Under the pieces are notes generated by a model. The model had not been told where the DNA came from and made no database searches. It was given only the letters and a program-made list of their open reading frames with translations. The position numbers were made by a program, and so were the translations under genes. Positions 1 to 10,134 of a stretch of 25,000 nucleotides of DNA are shown here, piece after piece (within the stretch, counting starts at the first letter, position 1; every line of letters begins with the position of its first letter). Source of the stretch: Prototheca cutis (lineage: Eukaryota > Chlorophyta > Trebouxiophyceae > Chlorellales > Chlorellaceae); NCBI GenBank assembly GCA_002897115.2, contig BCIH01000004.1, positions 199,543 to 224,542 on the forward strand, read 5' to 3'.

Positions 1-42
<42 letters not shown>
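1..42. repeat. Poly-G homopolymer, 42 bases
   Basis: The window opens with an unbroken run of G, followed by ordinary mixed sequence. A second, longer G run lies in an intron at 16367-16432. The run could be a genuine G-rich microsatellite able to form G-quadruplexes, or a sequencing or assembly artefact. Sequence alone cannot decide, and the run may continue left of the window. Confidence 0.95.
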
Positions 43-43
<1 letters not shown>

Positions 44-413
44 ATTTTCCATGAGGCAATGTCAGCTTTTGGGGCGTGAAAAACCGTGAGCACGCGGGGC
101 CCGTCGAGCCGAGATTCCGTGGCATGCCCGTACCGACCACGCAAAAATATGGGAAAATAACAGGATTCGGGTGCATTTAATTGCGTCAGATTTCATTCCG
201 ACAGGCCGCCTTGCGGAACCGGGCGTCGGCCTGGCAGCCAGCTCGGGACTGTCGTTGCACTGCTTCCCGCGACAGGATCACGGCTCGCATCCCTGTGCAT
301 TGGCATACTAGGTCGTCCTGATCACAAGTGCGTTGCGTGGGAGGGATCGGGTTTGGCATGGGATGATGAACGCGTTGATGGAATCACCCTTGGACCCCGG
401 GCTGCCTGGATGA
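43..413. other. Upstream region without a supported gene
   Basis: I see no convincing exon here on either strand. A 16-codon ATG reading frame (363-413, plus strand) closes at a TGA just before the candidate upstream exon of the kinase gene, so it may be a short upstream ORF or chance. The minus-strand frame over 308-607 has no recognisable features. Confidence 0.4.
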
Positions 414-733
414 GCACATGTGTTCTCACCCCCTGGGGGGCCCCCGTCACCTACAGTGGGAGGTTGCGCCTCCAAGCCCAAGGATGCTGCTTCGGCAGGC
501 AATGAGGAGCAGGTGGCTCCCGCCTCAGTCGAGCAGGGGGCCAAGCAGGCGTCCTCGCCTGCTGCCACATCGGGCCCCGCCCAGTCTGGCCAGCAACCGT
601 CGATCAAGGATGCTCGGTCCCAGTCGTCGAGCTCGAAGAATGGAGACGTGCCGATTCACAAGGTCCCAAGCCACGAATTTTTCCACCGCAAGTCCCAGGT
701 GCGGATTCGGTCGTGTTGGGATGAAGAGGTGGG
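414..733 (+). CDS. Candidate upstream exon(s) of the kinase gene
   Basis: The frame from 414 stays open through a Ser/Ala/Gln-rich, low-complexity stretch that reads like a disordered N-terminus and ends near CWDEEVG. It has no ATG of its own in frame. A 53-base intron (GT at 734, AG ending at 786, phase 2) would join it in frame to DSVADHITFHG and on into the kinase domain. That intron is shorter than its neighbours and ends in AAG, whereas nearly all other acceptors here end in CAG. The exon is therefore tentative, and the kinase may simply start at the ATG at 824. Confidence 0.3.
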
Positions 734-823
734 GTGGGTGGTTCATGTGTGTAGCCCGACTTGCCTGGTGGGGTTGTGCGCCAAAGCGATTCGGTCGCCG
801 ATCACATCACTTTCCATGGCTGT

Positions 824-2593
824 ATGATTGGGCATCGAACCCTGCAGGAGTTGAGCATGGCGCACCTGGTCCGTCACCCGCGACTCAACGCGTTTGAGAA
901 TGTGGACGGACGGTTCGGGCTGGAATCTGGTTACGAGGCGGTGAAGCTTCTGGGGCGCGGGGGCACAGGCCAGACGTGGTTGTGTCGGGACCGGCGCACG
1001 GGCGAGGAGGTCGCGCTGAAGCTGCAGCAGCGCCCGTTGCCCAAGCACAGCCTGGAGCTGACGTACAACGAGATCGTGATCCAAGCCGAAGTGGGCTCCG
1101 GCTCGCCGCACATGACGACGCTGCGCGAGGTGGTGCTGACGCCCACACACTTGGCCATGGTGCTCGAGTACGCCGCGGGCGGGTCGTGCGCGGAGTATGT
1201 GGCCGCACAAATTCCGCGCGTCTCGCGCCTGGACCTCTGTGTCCCCGAGGAGGCCGCGCGGTTCATGTTCAAGCAGCTGGTAGCAGGTGTGGAGTATCTG
1301 CACGCATTGCACGTCGCCCACCGAGACATCAAGCTGGACAATTCCCTCCTCGACGGCGGGAGCCCCCCGCGAGTCCTGCTCTGCGATTTCCAGTTTGCAA
1401 AGTACTGGGGCAAACCCGAATACGCGCGCATGACCACGCACCTGGGCACCGCGGTCTACATGGCCCCGGAGGTCATCACAAACAGACAAAACCACAAGTC
1501 GTACGACCCCGTCGAAGCCGACGTCTGGGCATCCGGTATCTGGCTCGTGGCCCTGCTCGTCGGCGCCTTTCCCTATGACAACCGCCCGGGCGTCGACGAC
1601 AAGACCGCCGAAATGCAAATCCTGTGCGTTCTGTTGGCAGGGGTTTGCTTTCTTTTTTTCAACTTGTTGAGTTGTGTGCTTGTCTGGTAGTTCTGTGGTG
1701 GCTCATGCGCATGTGCGCCTGGGTGTTTGAAGGCCCTCACTCAGGATGAAGATCGTTACGCAGTCACACACGAGCGCATACTCCCGCTCACACAGGCACA
1801 CATGCATACTCACACTCCCACTCCCCCAAATCAACCGCCGGACAGGCACCAGGAGATGAGTGGGTCGTGGCGTGACTCCAAGTTTGTCAAGCCGTACATC
1901 AGTCGACTGACGCCCGGCTGCATGGACCTGCTGGACCGGACGCTGGCCGTGGACCCGCGGCGCAGGATCACGTTGGCCGACATCCAGCGGCATCCCTGGG
2001 TCACGGCGCCGCTGGCCCCACCCTTTGACAGGGCGTGGGACGCGTGTGTGGAGGAGCAGCGCGCCGCACGGGCGCGAATGGCGAGCCTGCCCCACGACCC
2101 CGAAGCCGTCATGGCCCGCAACGGCCGTGTGTTTGCCCTGGTTCAGGAATCCGCAAACGCAGGGGACGGCAGTGCCAGCTATGATCGCCTGGCGGGCATG
2201 CCGCCACTCAGCATGGTCGACACGACCTCCATGCCCCACGTCATCCGCATCGACATGCGGCCCGAAGCCGTCCGCGAGCGGGGACCTTCGGCCCGCGTCC
2301 GCAGCCTGCTCGATGGACCCGTTGACGGCGAGGAGGGCACTGGTGGTGCTGGCGAGGAGGCTGAGGTGGAAGCTGCCGCCGGGGCAGAGCCCGTGCGGCC
2401 TCCGGCGAGGTACCGGGATGCTGCGCCCGTCCGTGTTGCAGCCCCTGTTGTGGCAACGGCAGAAAAGGCAGCCGATGCATCGGCGGTGAGCAAGCCCCCC
2501 GCTGCGGAAGGCACCGCCGTTACAGCCTCACAGAACGATACCGCCCTGTCGACGCCCCCGGAACCCAAGGCCAATGGCGGCCCGGCGGCGTGA
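824..2593 (+). CDS. SnRK2-like serine/threonine protein kinase
   Basis: Two coding exons are supported: 824-1623 and 1846-2593. The intron has a GTGCGT donor and an ACAG acceptor, both phase 2, giving ...EMQIL-HQEMSG. From ATG 824 the product is 515 residues. A Gly-rich loop GRGGTG (44-49), VALK lysine (66), HRDIKLDN catalytic loop (166-173), APE (214-216) and DVWASG (233-238) mark a complete kinase fold. The HRDIKLDNSLLD loop and overall layout resemble plant SnRK2 kinases, which phosphorylate Ser/Thr substrates in stress and nutrient signalling. The usual DFG reads DFQ (188-190). The region after about residue 320 is Ala/Pro/Glu-rich and looks disordered. The start is uncertain: M835 (ATG 857) and an upstream exon are alternatives. 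Kinase identity is sure; the SnRK2 subfamily is likely but unproven. Confidence 0.88.
1624..1845 (+). other. Kinase intron with GTGCGT donor
   Basis: The intron splits the kinase C-lobe between DKTAEMQIL and HQEMSGSW. Donor GTGCGT at 1624 and acceptor ACAG ending at 1845 give matching phase 2. The alternative acceptor ending at 1852 would break the frame. Confidence 0.8.
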
Positions 2594-3090
2594 CGCTGAG
2601 CTCCCGGAACCCCACCATGAACGATCGCATGCTCCCAGGATACTAAAAGGAGACCCCCCCTCCTCTTTGTATTACGACTGAGTGCCGCGCGGCATGTGCA
2701 TGCTGTGTGGAGAAAGAAAGAAAGACGCCCCAGCCTGGGGAACTCCTGGCCTGGAGTGCATGAGGCGCCGCGATTCCTCGCAATTGGAGTTATCCAACTC
2801 AACCTCAACAGACAGCGGCACTGGCCGTTTCTATTTTTGTTCGCACCCGAGTGCTGCAATTGCATACAACACTGCCCCCTCCCGTCTGTGCTGTCCAGAG
2901 TGAAGACGTTGCAAAAGATTCAACGGTTACAGGCCGCGCCACACAATCTGGTGGGCCAGGACTCCCCCCGTTCCGGGCTGGGTCCACTCAGCCACATGCA
3001 AAAACTCCCAGCTGACTCGAGGGGATAGCTTCCCCGGCCCCGCAGTCTGTGCCACCTAGCGGTCACCGGGAACCCGGTCCCAGGTGCACC
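2594..3090. other. Convergent intergenic region, kinase and small membrane protein
   Basis: This 497-base stretch lies between two gene 3' ends and should hold both 3' UTRs and polyadenylation sites. The frames at 2682-3028 are short, lack matching splice sites and carry no recognisable domain. I see no gene here. Confidence 0.5.
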
Positions 3091-3487
3091 TCAGGCATCG
3101 TTCTTGCCAACGAACACAGCCTCGCGCTTGGCCAGAGCAACTGCGTGAATACAGGGTGTGTACATGGTTTCAATGGCTCGCCCAGCCAATGAATGCCAGC
3201 GGGCTGGAGGGGGCCCATCTTGGGCCACCCTGTCTAATGATTCTTCCGGGGCCTCGCCCACAGCTCGCACAGCGCTGACGCCCTCGCACCCAATGCCGCG
3301 CCTCACCTTCCACATCCTTGGCCGTCCGCTCCTCAAAGTCCTTCAGCCAGCAGCCGCCGTAAGCACCCAGGCCAATGCACACGACGTGCTCCCAGGGGTT
3401 CCTCAGCAGCGGCAGCTTGCGCGCGGCGTTGACGTACAGTTGAACGCTCAGGCCCATAAGGCCACCAATGATCGCCGCGGAGCTCAT
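3091..3487 (-). CDS. Small two-exon membrane protein, 76 residues, function unknown
   Basis: Exons 3487-3307 and 3140-3091 join with matching phase 1 (donor GTGAGG, acceptor ACGCAG) to give 76 residues ending in GKNDA. The N-terminal stretch SSAAIIGGLMGLSVQLYV is a plausible membrane segment. It is followed by basic ARKLPLLR, the motif NPWEHV and a second hydrophobic stretch with GLGAYGG. The tail is charged and helical (LKDFEERTAKDVEVALAKRE). The size and layout recall small accessory subunits of plant mitochondrial complex I. That is only an impression from the pattern, not a family assignment. The exact phase match and clean stop make the gene itself credible. Confidence 0.7.
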
Positions 3488-4077
3488 GATAGCTGCTGCA
3501 GGGACCCTGCACCGCCCGGTTCACAGCGCGAGCCTAGGCGAGGCGGACGGGACCTCTGGGGCCTGGCTTGATTCTCCCCTGCCACCGCACCCGACGCACT
3601 GCGGTTTGCGTGCGGCTTTTTTAGTTAGTAATCAAGGAGGTTTCTGCAGTTGACCGACATGACATGCGTGTCTGTGTTTCACACGGGTTGCCGGTGAATC
3701 ATTCATGACGCATCCCGGGTCGGGGTCCGCCGGGGCTCGTCGGTGGGTTGGGCAGGCGGTGGCCTGGACACCCCCTGTGACACATCTGACGACCAGAGCC
3801 TGTGCTTGGGGCCCACCCAAAAGAAACTTCCCTGTACATATGGCTGGTGAACCGTTCATATTCCGGGTCATGAAGCCAATAACAGCAACCAGTACATGTA
3901 TGCACGCTGTCGCCGCGGGCGTCGCATCTCTCGAGCCTAAATGCGTCGGCTGACCCACGACGGACACCTCGAGCAGTGGGTTTCCTTGGTCCTGACAGCT
4001 CTTCATTGAATGCAAGCCCCCATCACAGCACCGCCAGCAGTACCAGGCCATGTGGCGTCTTCACCTGGCGTCTCCAC
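3488..4077. other. Intergenic region upstream of the small membrane protein gene
   Basis: This stretch lies between the start of the small minus-strand gene (3487) and the stop of the next minus-strand gene (4078). It must hold the promoter of the former and the 3' UTR of the latter. The 139-residue minus frame at 3632-4051 has no domain or membrane pattern that I recognise. I do not call it a gene. Confidence 0.5.
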
Positions 4078-4445
4078 CTAGCGCCCCGGGTTGGCGGGGT
4101 CGTCGGGCGCCAGCCTGGCCGCCAGGCGGTGGGCTTCGGCCGTGTCGCCCATGCGATAGGCCAGGCCCATGCGCGCGCGCAGGAGCTCCTGCTCCCGCAT
4201 GTCCCGCGCCTTGTCCGTCGTCTGCAGCTCCTCGTATGCCGCCCGCAGCCGGTCGGCCTGCTCCTTGGCACGCGCTGCGGCTTGCTCACGCTTGAGCTCC
4301 CGCTCGTCGTCAAAGGCTGTCCGCTCGGAAGCCTGAAGGGTAAGGGTTGATTCCAATTTTGTTGTCATTGTTATCGGTGTGTGTACTACGCTCGTGGTTT
4401 CTCCTCCCTCACAATTGTGCGCCCCCCCCCCCCCCCCCCAAAAAA

Positions 4446-4484
<39 letters not shown>

Positions 4485-6193
4485 ATAGGAAAAACCACAC
4501 ATGACGCACCCCGTGCTTGGTGCCGCGCTTAGCCTCCCGGGCCGCCTTTTGAGCTTCATAGAGCTCCAGGTCATAGTACTTGCGGTCCGGCAGCGTCGCC
4601 GTGTTGTAGTCCTCCATGTACTCCCTGCAGAGTATTGTTGCGCCGTAAGGTAAAGGTGAGGAGTCTGTTCATCGGGGACAGCAGCCGGGTGAGGCTCAGG
4701 GATGGCGACAGGGAAACCACCGGTGTGGCACTCGCCACGGGGCTGTTGTCAGCATGCCACCCATTCCCGAGGATCGATTGGATACACATTTTTCACACCT
4801 GAAGAGCTCCTTCTCCTCGTATTTCGGCAGGATCTCAATGTCCACATTCTTGATCTGTGGGAGGGGTGAGTGGGAGCGGGATGACGGGGGCCACACTGCC
4901 TGGAGACCCCACTCGTTTATCCATGCATGCAGAGCCAGTCACACCATCCACAACAGATTAAACATGACTGGCTTCTTTGCCGCGCATCACGCACCTCTGT
5001 TGCCCAGAGCATGAACTCTGGCCGCTTGGTGTACATGTCCGTCTCACGGAGGATCCCATGCTTGCCATACTCGGACCCCACCGCTCCCTGCGCATCAGTT
5101 TGGGATGCATGGCGGCGCGTTTTGTCAGGGCTTTTCTGAGCAGCGGTGGCAGCAGCCTTGCCAGGGGTGTGTGCTGTCTTGCCAGCTCGACATGGGAGGC
5201 ACAGCACTAAGACACAAGGACCGAGCTGGCCCCCTCAAATTCCCTCATCCACAAACCTTGGTGCTGCGTGGTTCTTCACTGGTGTCCCGAGACGACCGCC
5301 GGTGCCTGCGCTTCTTCTCCTTGGGGCTCTTGCCATGCTTGTGCTTTTTCTTGGATTTCGACGACTTGCTCTTGCCACGACTGCGCCCCCGGCCCCGCTC
5401 GCTGCCTGCAGGGTGGCGGTGGAGTTGATGTGCGTGATCAGTGCCAGGTCTCTTCCGAACGAGCCAGAAGGCAGTCGCAGAGATCACTGCCAGTCCCCTC
5501 CTTCAGTGCAATGCAGCTGGCAGGCTCCGCTGCCAGAAGGAGTAAGATGCACGATTGCACACCTTTCAACCCACCCCATTCCTCATTCTCGCACCAGAGT
5601 CCATGTCGGAACCGCTGTCGTCGGAAGCCCCGCCGCCGGCTTCCCGGCGGGCCTTGGCCTCTGCTCTGCGCTCCTCGTCCAGCTGGGTCCGCCCCTGTGC
5701 TGGATGGAGTTAAAAAAGGTGCTGAATTCATCATGACAAGCCATGCGCCCACGCCAGGATCCCCGTCTCAGACCGCCATTCGACCCCTACGCTGATCCAG
5801 GGCCCCTCTCCCCCCCATAACCACGCCTTTTGGATGCTGGCGAGCTGGTCGGCGTTAGCCAGGGCAAACTTCCGGAGGAGTGCCAATGCGCGCTCCGTGT
5901 CCCAGTGGCACTCTTGCAGGGCAAGTTCCCGTGTCACCGCGCCGATGTGTGGCATCAGCGCGGCCATCTTGGAAATGGCTGCTTCCTCCTTGGCCTTTTG
6001 CATTTTGTCCGCATGTTTTTGGACCTGTGTTGCGATGTGGGAAGCGGGAGGGCTGACGAGAGGGTGAAGCCGAGGAACCCGCCCGTCACAGGCTGGCCCC
6101 ATGTCCTCCCACCATCAGCCTCACCATGGACGTCCCGCGGTCGTCCGACATGTCGGGTCCTCCTCTCGTGAAAATGTCCCCGGCAGCCGCCAT
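4078..6193 (-). CDS. Lys/Ser/Arg-rich probable nuclear protein with UBA-like N-terminus
   Basis: The eight coding exons are 6193-6125, 6024-5827, 5694-5595, 5405-5257, 5135-4995, 4854-4799, 4624-4510 and 4332-4078. All phases match, giving 360 residues. Residues about 44-85 (LMPHIGAVTRELALQECHWD..ALALLRKF) look like a UBA/CUE-type helical bundle. Residues 123-172 are a basic Ser/Arg/Lys tract with repeated KKKHKH- and KEKKRRHRR-type runs, typical of nuclear RNA-processing proteins. Residues about 193-265 form a conserved-looking block: YGKHGILRETDMY..RPEF..W, ILPKYEEKELF, EYMEDYNTATLPDRKYY. That spacing recalls the C-terminal block of plant style cell-cycle inhibitor 1-like proteins. The tail (277-360) is an Ala/Arg/Glu-rich coiled coil. 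Exon 2 needs a GC donor at 5826, or else a downstream GTAGGG donor adding 12 residues. The start of exon 5 is also not unique. The gene is sure, the function is not. Confidence 0.82.
4333..4509 (-). other. Last intron of the nuclear-protein gene, carrying simple repeats
   Basis: Donor GTGCGT at 4509 and acceptor TTCAG ending at 4333, both phase 0, bound this intron. Its middle is filled by the poly-C and AAAT tracts at 4422-4487, so the transcript reads a long TTTA tract followed by poly-G. Confidence 0.85.
4422..4487. repeat. Poly-C run followed by (AAAT)n microsatellite
   Basis: Eighteen C residues (4422-4439) run directly into about ten AAAT units. A C run passing into an A-rich tail recurs at 10100-10217 and, in degraded form, at 22575-22628. 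All three lie in introns. Confidence 0.95.
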
Positions 6194-6602
6194 TTCTTAT
6201 ATATTGCCTCGATGCCACAGATAGAACAGCTGCGCTTGTCTCGCGACAGCGAAGTCCTGGGTATTCACGGTCTCACGCTGGCGTCCCACAATCAGGTCAC
6301 AGGGAATGCAGCTGCGCGGGGTGATCACATTCCCCAATAGACTCGAAAAGAGATTTTATTGAATGCTTTTGGCATCAAAATCACGGTGGATGACTCTGCT
6401 CCAGGATGTTGGAGAAGCAGGGCCCCACCAGCAGAGATCGCTCTGGGAGTCCGCACGGAACTTCGACGTCAGGGCGCGACTTGGTGGTCGGAAAACCGCC
6501 GACCCACTGGGTCGAGGGAACATCCGCCTCGACGTTCATGAACAGGCACATGGACTTGCATGCATTGCAAAACAAGCTTGTACCTTGCACATTGCTGACA
6601 TC
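6194..6602. promoter_or_regulatory. Shared divergent promoter region, nuclear protein / SURF2
   Basis: This 409-base interval separates two ATG codons pointing away from each other (6193 minus, 6603 plus), so it must hold both promoters and 5' UTRs. No TATA box or other clear element stands out. The small frames here (6359-6541 and others) have no support. Confidence 0.6.
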
Positions 6603-7739
6603 ATGGGTCAGGTGGAGCCTGCAGTGCAGGCCCTCGTGGCGGCCCAGGCCCCACACCTGCGTTTCACGGATGACGGCCGCGTGGAGTGTGTGCTCAATGG
6701 ACACACCATGCCCGCCAGAGAAAGCACCATTCAGGACTTTATCAGGTAAATGGTCGGTGGTGTAGTATCCGGCATGCTAATGGCGAGCCAAGGCGCGTGA
6801 TAGGGACGAGGACCAGCTGACGACGCAATGTGTGCCACCCTGCCGCCCAGCAGGGGGAAGCGCTACCACAAGCTGGTCAACGAGAAGGCGGTGAACGGTG
6901 GCCTTGAGCACTACGAGCCTTTCCTTTCACGCTCCATCAACTTCCCGTGAGTTGAGCTTGGTGTGCGGGTGGCTGCGTTTGGTACTCCATGGATGGCAGG
7001 CAGTTCTGAGCGCTCCAACTATTCCTGATTTCTTCACAGGGGCCGACTGTTCTGTGCTCTGACAAACCGGTTGATCAGCGCCGACATGGACGCCGTCAAG
7101 GTTCACCTGAAGGGCAAAAAGTTCCTCCGTGCCAAAGGCAAGTTTGGGGTTGGAGGGATGGGTGTGGCATGCCCGCGTGCACACCCTAAGCATGTGGGGC
7201 CACAAGCAAGCAAGCCATGGGTCTGGGTGATTGTAGCAAGTTAACCATCTTTCGGAGCTGAGGTGCCTAGCGCACTGTGCTGATACCATACCCTGCGAAT
7301 GACAGACCCATGAGTCGTGCTCTTCTGTGGCTGAGGATTTGACCCCGGCCGGAAGCCGCTCCCCCCGGCCCCATTGTCACACCACCCCACCCGCATGCAA
7401 ACCCATGCCACAGATCTGTTTCAGGCCGACAGGCTGGACCTGTTTGAGGAGCCTGACTTTGCCGCTGCTGAGGGCAGTGGTGAGGAGGCAGAGGACGGGG
7501 ACCTGGGCGAGGAAGTGCTTGCCGACATGGATGCTGTGTTGGGCCCAGATTCAGATGCCGAGGCGATGGCCCAAGAGGCCACTGGCATGGAGAGTGGGCC
7601 CAGCGAGGGGCCAGACGAGGAGGAGAAGGAGGAGGAGCTCCAGCTGGCGAGCAGGCGGAGCGGCCGCAAGGCATCGAGGAAGCGGGTGTCAGCACCGTCT
7701 GGCAAGCCACAGCCCCGGAGAAAAAAGGCGACTCACTGA
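6603..7739 (+). CDS. SURF2: Surfeit locus protein 2 (SURF2) homologue
   Basis: Exons 6603-6745, 6854-6946, 7040-7137 and 7414-7739 join in frame to 219 residues. The N-terminal half follows the SURF2 pattern: LRFTDDGRVECVLNGHTMP, then RGKRYHKLV, then HYEPF, then GRLFCALTNRLI, then GKKFLRAK. The C-terminal half is a long acidic stretch (EEAEDGDLGEEVLADMD and on) ending in a basic cluster PRRKKATH, as in other SURF2 proteins. Animal SURF2 is a nucleolar protein linked to ribosome biogenesis; the same role is inferred here. Intron 3 is GC-AG: GCAAGT at 7138 is the donor whose phase fits the acceptor ending at 7413, giving FLRAK-D-LFQAD. The acceptor nearer the acidic exon, ending at 7430, has a different phase. 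Confidence 0.9.
7138..7413 (+). other. GC-AG intron in SURF2
   Basis: The exon ends AAAG and the intron begins GCAAGT, the classic GC donor. It is phase 1 and matches the CCACAG acceptor at 7408-7413, keeping the acidic C-terminal frame. The nearby GT at 7143 would be phase 2, and I find no acceptor that suits it. Confidence 0.7.
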
Positions 7740-8077
7740 TTTTCTGATATATTTGGCAGCTGCCCAGTGTGCATTATGGTTGACGGACTGACTTGACGCT
7801 TACCTTTTCATTTTGTGAGGGGTTGCCCCACAGGCTCCATTGCAAACTGTGGGTCCCTCGTCTGGGACAACGGCTTCTCACATCCCCCCTCCACTGACAC
7901 CATTGCCCAGTCGTCGCATGCCAAGCCGCCCACCTCATGGATAAGACACCCTAGGTATGCATGACTTTTTTAATTCTTTGGATTTTAACAGCACTGTCTG
8001 CAAGTATCATGGCGCAGACGCGATACAGGGTGTGAGCGCGAGTGTCCTGGAAATCCCGTTGAGGGGTGTCCGGTCCC
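7740..8077. other. Intergenic region, SURF2 3' end to lipase start
   Basis: These 338 bases lie between two plus-strand genes and hold the SURF2 3' UTR and the lipase promoter. I see no gene or RNA in it. Confidence 0.5.
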
Positions 8078-10103
8078 ATGGTTTTCTGGCGAGGCTGGAA
8101 GCGCCGGGCAGAGGACGCGCATCCCCATCCTCCGCCGCAAGGCGAGGCCAGCTTCAGCGCTGTTTCCAGTCTCGATGGCTCGGGCCCGGAGGGAGGGCGC
8201 TATGACCTTGGGCGCAGCGGGAGCAAGTCCGCTTATGATGTCGACAAGGAGGTCATCCTCAGCGTGGAGTTTGCTACCGACTCCGTGAACAGGGTAGGCA
8301 CCATCTCGTGCGGCCGCACGGCTCTGGTGTCTGTTTCGGATTTCCATCTATGGGTTTTGGGACCCAGGGCACTAGGCTCTGGCCGGTGCAGCACAACCGC
8401 ACTGGCCAGCCGGGAAGCGCAGGGCCTAGGGAGGATCAAGTGATTGGATGGGGAATCCCTTGCACTGCTTTCAACCCTCTTTCCCTTGTGGTCACAACTG
8501 CGCAGTGGATGAACCTGTTCATTCTGTTGTTTTGCAAGCCAGCAGTTTTGGCCCTCTACATCGTGCTGACCGTGATGACACTCGGAAAGGTGCGCCAGCG
8601 CCAGTGGTGGGTCCCATGTTCGCTGGAACTTTGATGAACTTCACGACATGCATGCTGAAATCCCATGCACTATCTGATGCATACACATTTAAAGAGATGC
8701 AACCAGACACAATCGAATACATCCCCCGACTGACAGGGTGTCGGGGGTCTCGTCGAGAACGATTTCTTGATGGTGCTCAACACGGTGACGGCCAGCTTTT
8801 GCCTGTTGGGCCTGCTGTGCGTGTTTTGCCTGTACAACGTCATGTCCCTTCGGGCGATCACGTCGGGTCGGCGGTGGAACCGGGTGCGTGCACGGGTGGC
8901 GGCCGCGGTGCATGCGGAGCTGGCGATGCAGAGTGTGAACGTAATTGCCTATCTGGTGCCCAACGTGTACTGGATTGCCAACGGCGAGTGTCGCCTGTTT
9001 TCCTATGTCATCCGGGGCGCCGCGTACGCGCAGTTCACGATGTGGCTGGGCGTGTTCGTGCTGCTGACCGTCACGGCCCACCAGCTGCTGCCCCTGCGCC
9101 CCGGGTCGCGGCGCGTGCCGGGCGCGCCCCTGTACAGCTGGTACATGCGGCGCAAGGGCCTCCGCATCCCGCGCCACGTGCACACTTTACTGGAGTACAC
9201 ACTCTGGGTGCACGCCGAGAAGGTGGTCTTTCTGTGGCTCCCCGGCCAGATCATCATCACCCTCCAGTTCCTGTACTCGTTGGGACGCCTTGGCGGCGAG
9301 AGCCTTGTCCCGGGGTGCACCGCAGGCGGCAACTGCGCAGACCTGAAGCCGCCGGACGGTATGACCTGCACGGACTGGATCAGGGGCCCGCTGGACAACC
9401 ACTGCAGCACCAAGAGCGTCGGCAATGCCATGGCCGTGTTCTCCTCCCTCATCATCAGTTGGATAATACTGCTACTCATCATCGGGCTTCTCTACATTGC
9501 GCGCACAATAGTAGAGTTGGCGCGGCACAGCTACCAGCAGCACCGGGCGGCAAACATGATGGTCCGCATCCATGGCCAGCGCCGCATCTCGCTCCTGGTG
9601 ACGTTCATCGCCTGCTCGGTCACGTTCTGGTTCGTCCACTTTGGGAGCTGCTCATCCTACCTCGCCACGTTCCTGGGCTACGCGCCCATGCAGCTGCTCA
9701 TGTCGCTGCAAGCCATCACCTCGGCCCTCATGCTCCTGCCCATGGCGCCAGACGCACGCATGGTCGCCCTCCACATCTGGCTCCAGGACTTTGCATGGGC
9801 AGAGGTCGAGCTCCCGACTGCCCTGGCCGCACGCCCAGCACTGTACAAGGAGGAACCCATGTTTTGCTTCGAAACCGCACTCAAAGCGCTCTACTTTTCA
9901 AGGCTGGTCTACTACTACGATGGCACCGCCAAGATTAATAACGTGCGTCGTTTCTTTTTTCGCGGTGCTGCTGTCTTTGATGGGTGCATGCTGGAAAGGG
10001 ATTCGTGTGCGGTGGTGGGTGGCATAGTGTAGTGCAGTGTGGGGTGGTGGGTGGGTGGGAAGGAGGCAAACCAAAGTTAAAGCAAGAAAACAAATGATGC
10101 CCC

Positions 10104-10134
<31 letters not shown>

